NCBI GenBank assembly: GCA_947629095.1 | Contig: CANRCK010000001.1 | Span: 62,001 to 126,000 of the forward strand | Origin: an uncultured Clostridia bacterium | GTDB lineage: Bacteria; Bacillota; Clostridia; Christensenellales; Borkfalkiaceae | DNA length: 64,000 bases | Reading direction: 5' to 3' | In this document: one piece after another, positions 60,862 through 64,000 of the stretch | Position numbering within the stretch: the first letter of the stretch is position 1 | Layout: every line of letters starts with the position of its first letter | The notes under the pieces: generated by a model | Told to the model about the DNA's origin: nothing | The model's database searches: none | What the model saw: the letters and a program-made list of their open reading frames with translations, nothing else | Program-made: the position numbers and the translations under genes

Positions 60862-63800
60862 ACTTGTTCCTCCTTGCCGTCTTCGGACTGTTTTTCCTCA
60901 CTCTTTTTGCGGCTATGTTTTACTACAAGCAATGCTGCCAACAATATCAGCGCAAGCGTGGCTGTTCCGCCGAGCGCGCACGCAACAATATAGAAGAGCA
61001 TAGGGTTGGGCGCGGCTATCCATTCGATGATTATATCGTCCTGTGTGCCGTCAGCCCACTCGAAGTTGACCTTATCCTTGATGCCGAGCGCTGCACGGTA
61101 GGTTCCGTCTTCCTTAGCGGTATTTCCGCTGAGCGTATAAAGTCCGTCGTTGAAATCCTCGGGGATAAACACATATTCGCCGCTATGGTCGATTACCGGT
61201 TCGCCTGCCTCTAACTTTTTAAGCTGTGCACGCTTAACAGTAAGATCGGATGCTTCGGTTGTGTATGCGCCGTGATTTGCGGCGTCGGCTATCTTTGCAC
61301 GGATGGAATAGTTGCCCGCATTTACGGGAATCTCCGTTGTCCACGCGTCGCTTCCGCGTATTGCGTATTCAAATGTTACACTTCCGTCGTAAGCCGCACC
61401 CGTCTGGTATTGCCCCTTTACGTTCGGCAACTCGTTTTGCTTGCCGTAAGTCCAAATGACGGGGTCAAGTTTGTTGAGCGTTACCGATGACTTGTGCACG
61501 ATATAGTACACAACGGCTTGGGTAGAATTGCTTCTTGCAGGAGTACTGAATACATAGTTGCGGGTATCGATAAGTTCAAGCTCTATGGGATATCCGCCCT
61601 CACGTACATCAACTACACCTTCTGAAACGGGCAGTCCGCCGATAACTTTTACAACACCCTCGGGGAATTGCGAAATTATAAATTGCTCTTCAACCGTGTG
61701 GAGCGTGCCGTCATACCAAACCATTGAGTCGGATGTCTTGATTTCATCGACATTGAGAGTCTTGGGCAAAATCTTGAACTCGCAGGTAATCGGACCGCCG
61801 GCATTGGACGTGTAGTTTTGACTGAGAATAAACTCTCTTTTGTATGTGCCGGCTTCCGTAGGCATTACCGTACTGCGTTCGTAAACGGTGTCGCCAACGC
61901 CACTATAGTATACCGTATGGGGCAGGAATTTGTCGTTGTCGGACAAGTTGAGCTGGGGATAGAAAGGTCTCGGCACTGCGTCCGGTTTAAGTTCACCCGT
62001 TATGGTAAAATCATTTCCATAATAGCCGTGGATTGAGAATTCGGGTTCCGATTCGTTGTAGACGCCGTTCTTGGTAGTCTCCATTATTACCTTTACTTCC
62101 AACTTGCTGATCGCAAACAGAAGCTGTGCAGAGTATCCTTTGAATTCATCGGTATCTATCCACGCGATTGCCGTATATCTACCTGCATTGAGGAAAAGTT
62201 CACGCGACCAACCGTCGGGCGCAAAATTTTTATCTGCGCCAACCCAGCTGAGGGTTTGCTTGGGAGTTTCCGTACCTCTCGGTGCATACAGAAGAACAAA
62301 GTCGGTGTTGAACCGGAAGTAGTGCGTTACGCCCTCTGAATAGTAGGCAACTTTTGCACTTTCGTTGGGCGACTGGCTGTAAGGGAATTCAAGTTCGGGC
62401 GAATTGGCGTCCATACCGAAGAATTCCACTATGTTGATATTTCTACCATCGCCGTCGGTTGCCACTATCGAGAAGGTGAGCAATCTCCAATCCTGGTTTT
62501 CGTCGGGAACCCAGCAATAGTTATTGGGGTCCTTGAGATGTATACGGAAATCATAGGTGCCGACCGCCTTGTATTTGACGTTGTACTCGTTCTTTACCAC
62601 GTAAATTTTGTCGTAGTAGAAGTTATCCTTAACGGCGTCTACCGCAGAATGTTCCATGCCGTCCCAATCGAAAGTCTTGACGATAAGCAAATCGCTGAAT
62701 ACGCGCGCCTTTGTGATAATAAAGTCGTCCTCTATGGAATTGATCTTCTCGCCCGTTTCGTCCACAAGCACAAAGTTGCGGTTGTATGAGTAACCCTCGC
62801 TCTTTTCGTTCATTCCCAAACGGACGCGTATCTTGTACTCGCCTGCCTGTGTGGGAGCTTCCGAAATATAATCTTCCATCGCGTGGCGCCATGTCATGTC
62901 GTAGGAATTTCCGTAGTAGGCATATTCCATGGTGACGCGGCTGAGGAACATATTATGGCTCTGGGGTTCGCCGCCGTAGAAGGACAATACTGCCGACGCA
63001 GGCAGGATCGTGGAGCCGTACTCGCCGCCCATAAGCGCCTGGTCGCGGAAGCTGATACTCAGTTTGCGGGGCGTGATTGAGATGGGAAGAAGGTTGGACG
63101 AGCACCCTGCATAATTGACCGTATCGGGAATTACTATCTGCAATTTGTATTCGCCAACGTCTACAGGAGTATAGTCTATCGGATTATCCTTGCCATTCTC
63201 TACCTTGTAGAATTTGTATTGGGCGGTAGCTTTGCCGAACTTGGCCGTAAACTCATAGAAGCCTTTGTGCGGCTCTACCGTAAGATCTTCGCTTGTACCT
63301 GCCTCATAGCCATCGTACTCCCACGAGGCTGTCTTGCCTCCGAATACGCTCAAATATACGCTGTTGCCCGCTTTGCGGATTTCAAAGTTAATATCCGCAG
63401 AATCGGAGTTTGTCGTATCCCACATATAGTTGGCTGCGACGCTCTCTGAAAGGGTGAGATGTACGGCGTAAACCCCGACGTCCGTACCCTTGTCGGAAAC
63501 TGCCGTAAACGGAGCGTATATTCTGTCTTTTTCAAGCAGGAAGTCTTCATCCTGACGCATCAATTGTATAAATGCGTTCAAATCAGCGTTCGTCACGCCC
63601 TGTTCTCTGCCCGTATAAACGGGTGCAAAGTGATAACGGTTGTAAGTATCGCCGAAAGGACCCGGCTCTTCCGCCTCTTCCACTGTATACAAACTGTCAG
63701 CCATAGACTGAACATCGGCAACCGAAAGAACAAGTTTGTTGATTAAATATGCAGAGGTGTTTCTGCCTGTAATGTTGAAGTTGACTGCATCGTCGCCCTC

Positions 63801-64000
63801 AAAAATCATTACGACCTCGTACATGCCTGCGTTGAGGGGCTTGCTGCCTACTGTTTTGGGTTCACCCACGGTTGCGACCTGCGTGAACAGGAAGCCGACC
63901 GTTGCGCCGCAAGGCAACTCGTCGCCGAGTCCATAGAGCATTTCATCGTTTACAAGTTTGACTTTTACCGTGTAAGTATCTCCGTAAGCGATTACGGTTG
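60858..64000 (-). CDS. Giant Ig-like surface protein, C-terminal part (gene runs off the window)
   Basis: The track starts at 63941, but the frame is open to base 64000 (TVIAYGDTYTVKVKLVNDEM precedes), so the N-terminus and signal are outside. The visible ~1047 residues are a row of beta-sandwich units, each ending in phrases such as NAGMYEVVMIF, EAGTYKREFIL, NAGNYSIRAKI and QAGEYKIRVRL. This is the MBG/Ig-like pattern of clostridial adhesins. At the end come PNPMLFYIVACALGGTATLALILLAALLVV (one span) and KHSRKKSEEKQSEDGKEEQV, a short charged cytoplasmic tail. There is no LPxTG motif, so anchoring is by the span. Likely adhesion or surface-layer role; the partner is the overlapping 690-residue protein. 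Confidence 0.82.
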   Translation of the reverse strand, partial: TVIAYGDTYTVKVKLVNDEMLYGLGDELPCGATVGFLFTQVATVGEPKTVGSKPLNAGMYEVVMIFEGDDAVNFNITGRNTSAYLINKLVLSVADVQSMADSLYTVEEAEEPGPFGDTYNRYHFAPVYTGREQGVTNADLNAFIQLMRQDEDFLLEKDRIYAPFTAVSDKGTDVGVYAVHLTLSESVAANYMWDTTNSDSADINFEIRKAGNSVYLSVFGGKTASWEYDGYEAGTSEDLTVEPHKGFYEFTAKFGKATAQYKFYKVENGKDNPIDYTPVDVGEYKLQIVIPDTVNYAGCSSNLLPISITPRKLSISFRDQALMGGEYGSTILPASAVLSFYGGEPQSHNMFLSRVTMEYAYYGNSYDMTWRHAMEDYISEAPTQAGEYKIRVRLGMNEKSEGYSYNRNFVLVDETGEKINSIEDDFIITKARVFSDLLIVKTFDWDGMEHSAVDAVKDNFYYDKIYVVKNEYNVKYKAVGTYDFRIHLKDPNNYCWVPDENQDWRLLTFSIVATDGDGRNINIVEFFGMDANSPELEFPYSQSPNESAKVAYYSEGVTHYFRFNTDFVLLYAPRGTETPKQTLSWVGADKNFAPDGWSRELFLNAGRYTAIAWIDTDEFKGYSAQLLFAISKLEVKVIMETTKNGVYNESEPEFSIHGYYGNDFTITGELKPDAVPRPFYPQLNLSDNDKFLPHTVYYSGVGDTVYERSTVMPTEAGTYKREFILSQNYTSNAGGPITCEFKILPKTLNVDEIKTSDSMVWYDGTLHTVEEQFIISQFPEGVVKVIGGLPVSEGVVDVREGGYPIELELIDTRNYVFSTPARSNSTQAVVYYIVHKSSVTLNKLDPVIWTYGKQNELPNVKGQYQTGAAYDGSVTFEYAIRGSDAWTTEIPVNAGNYSIRAKIADAANHGAYTTEASDLTVKRAQLKKLEAGEPVIDHSGEYVFIPEDFNDGLYTLSGNTAKEDGTYRAALGIKDKVNFEWADGTQDDIIIEWIAAPNPMLFYIVACALGGTATLALILLAALLVVKHSRKKSEEKQSEDGKEEQV

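Overview
The window looks like a chromosomal segment of a low-to-mid GC, spore-forming member of the Clostridia (Firmicutes), possibly an uncultured gut lineage. The evidence is gene content: spoIIAA-spoIIAB-sigF, yabP-yabQ-divIC, cwlD, a SpoVB-like flippase, mcsA-mcsB-clpC, and mrnC-rlmB-sigH joined to dnaX-ybaB-recR. Promoters are of the TTGnnn-17-TATAAT type, ribosome binding sites are AGGAGG-like, and most genes end in strong intrinsic terminators. I see no rRNA and no CRISPR array.

Layout. 1-4780: the 5' part of aroC, a membrane-anchored MBL-fold protein with a decayed metal site, and a three-gene FtsX/MacB-type ABC transporter. 4789-7234: aspartase (aspA) with a divergent LysR regulator. 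7268-10980: a helical-bundle protein, tRNA-Thr(CGT), a rhodanese-TtcA fusion with a small four-cysteine protein, a SPOR-like protein and a polysaccharide deacetylase. 10985-16490: the complete de novo pyrimidine operon pyrB-C-F-K-D-E, with an intrinsic terminator in its leader. 16611-20857: a metallophosphoesterase, a Cys-rich protein, a LysM protein, a SpoVB-like flippase and two half-size TauE/SafE proteins. 21036-25487: a 1483-residue surface protein with one C-terminal membrane span. 25627-32447: an rRNA methyltransferase, a DnaQ-like exonuclease, gyrA and gyrB. 32568-35187: a tiny zinc-ribbon ORF, an M50-type protease, Ppx/GppA, DivIC-like, YabQ and YabP. 35270-42482: an eight-gene minus-strand operon mrnC-rlmB-sigH-dnaX-ybaB-recR-gpsA-typA. 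42544-44768: cwlD, an FNT channel and a hemolysin III/PAQR protein. 44958-49004: mcsA-mcsB-clpC without ctsR. 49210-50939: a NifU-like protein with a GGGtGRT-family protein.

The accessory region runs from about 50.9 to 53.9 kb. The 3' end of the GGGtGRT gene and its terminator are present twice (138 bp, 6 mismatches). Between the copies lie about 530 AT-rich bases with a C-terminal tyrosine-integrase remnant and seven TGTGGAC motifs. I read this as the scar of an integrative element. Just beyond is an AT-rich three-gene operon: an ECF-like sigma factor, a secreted papain-fold protein and a single-pass membrane protein that could be an anti-sigma factor. A second small islet sits at a five-tRNA cluster (57.0-57.6 kb). 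An AAC(3)-type acetyltransferase gene lies between the 3' end of tRNA-Tyr and a 14-bp copy of that end, and a typical tRNA-operon terminator sits 1.1 kb away beyond the copy.

The window closes with two overlapping minus-strand genes. One encodes a very large Ig-like surface protein with a C-terminal membrane anchor (5' end outside the window). The other encodes a membrane-anchored protein with two copies of an unassigned ~160-residue domain plus acidic repeats. Together with the 1483-residue protein and the sigma/protease module, these are the best candidates for undescribed biology. All function calls are from sequence reading only; no database search was run.
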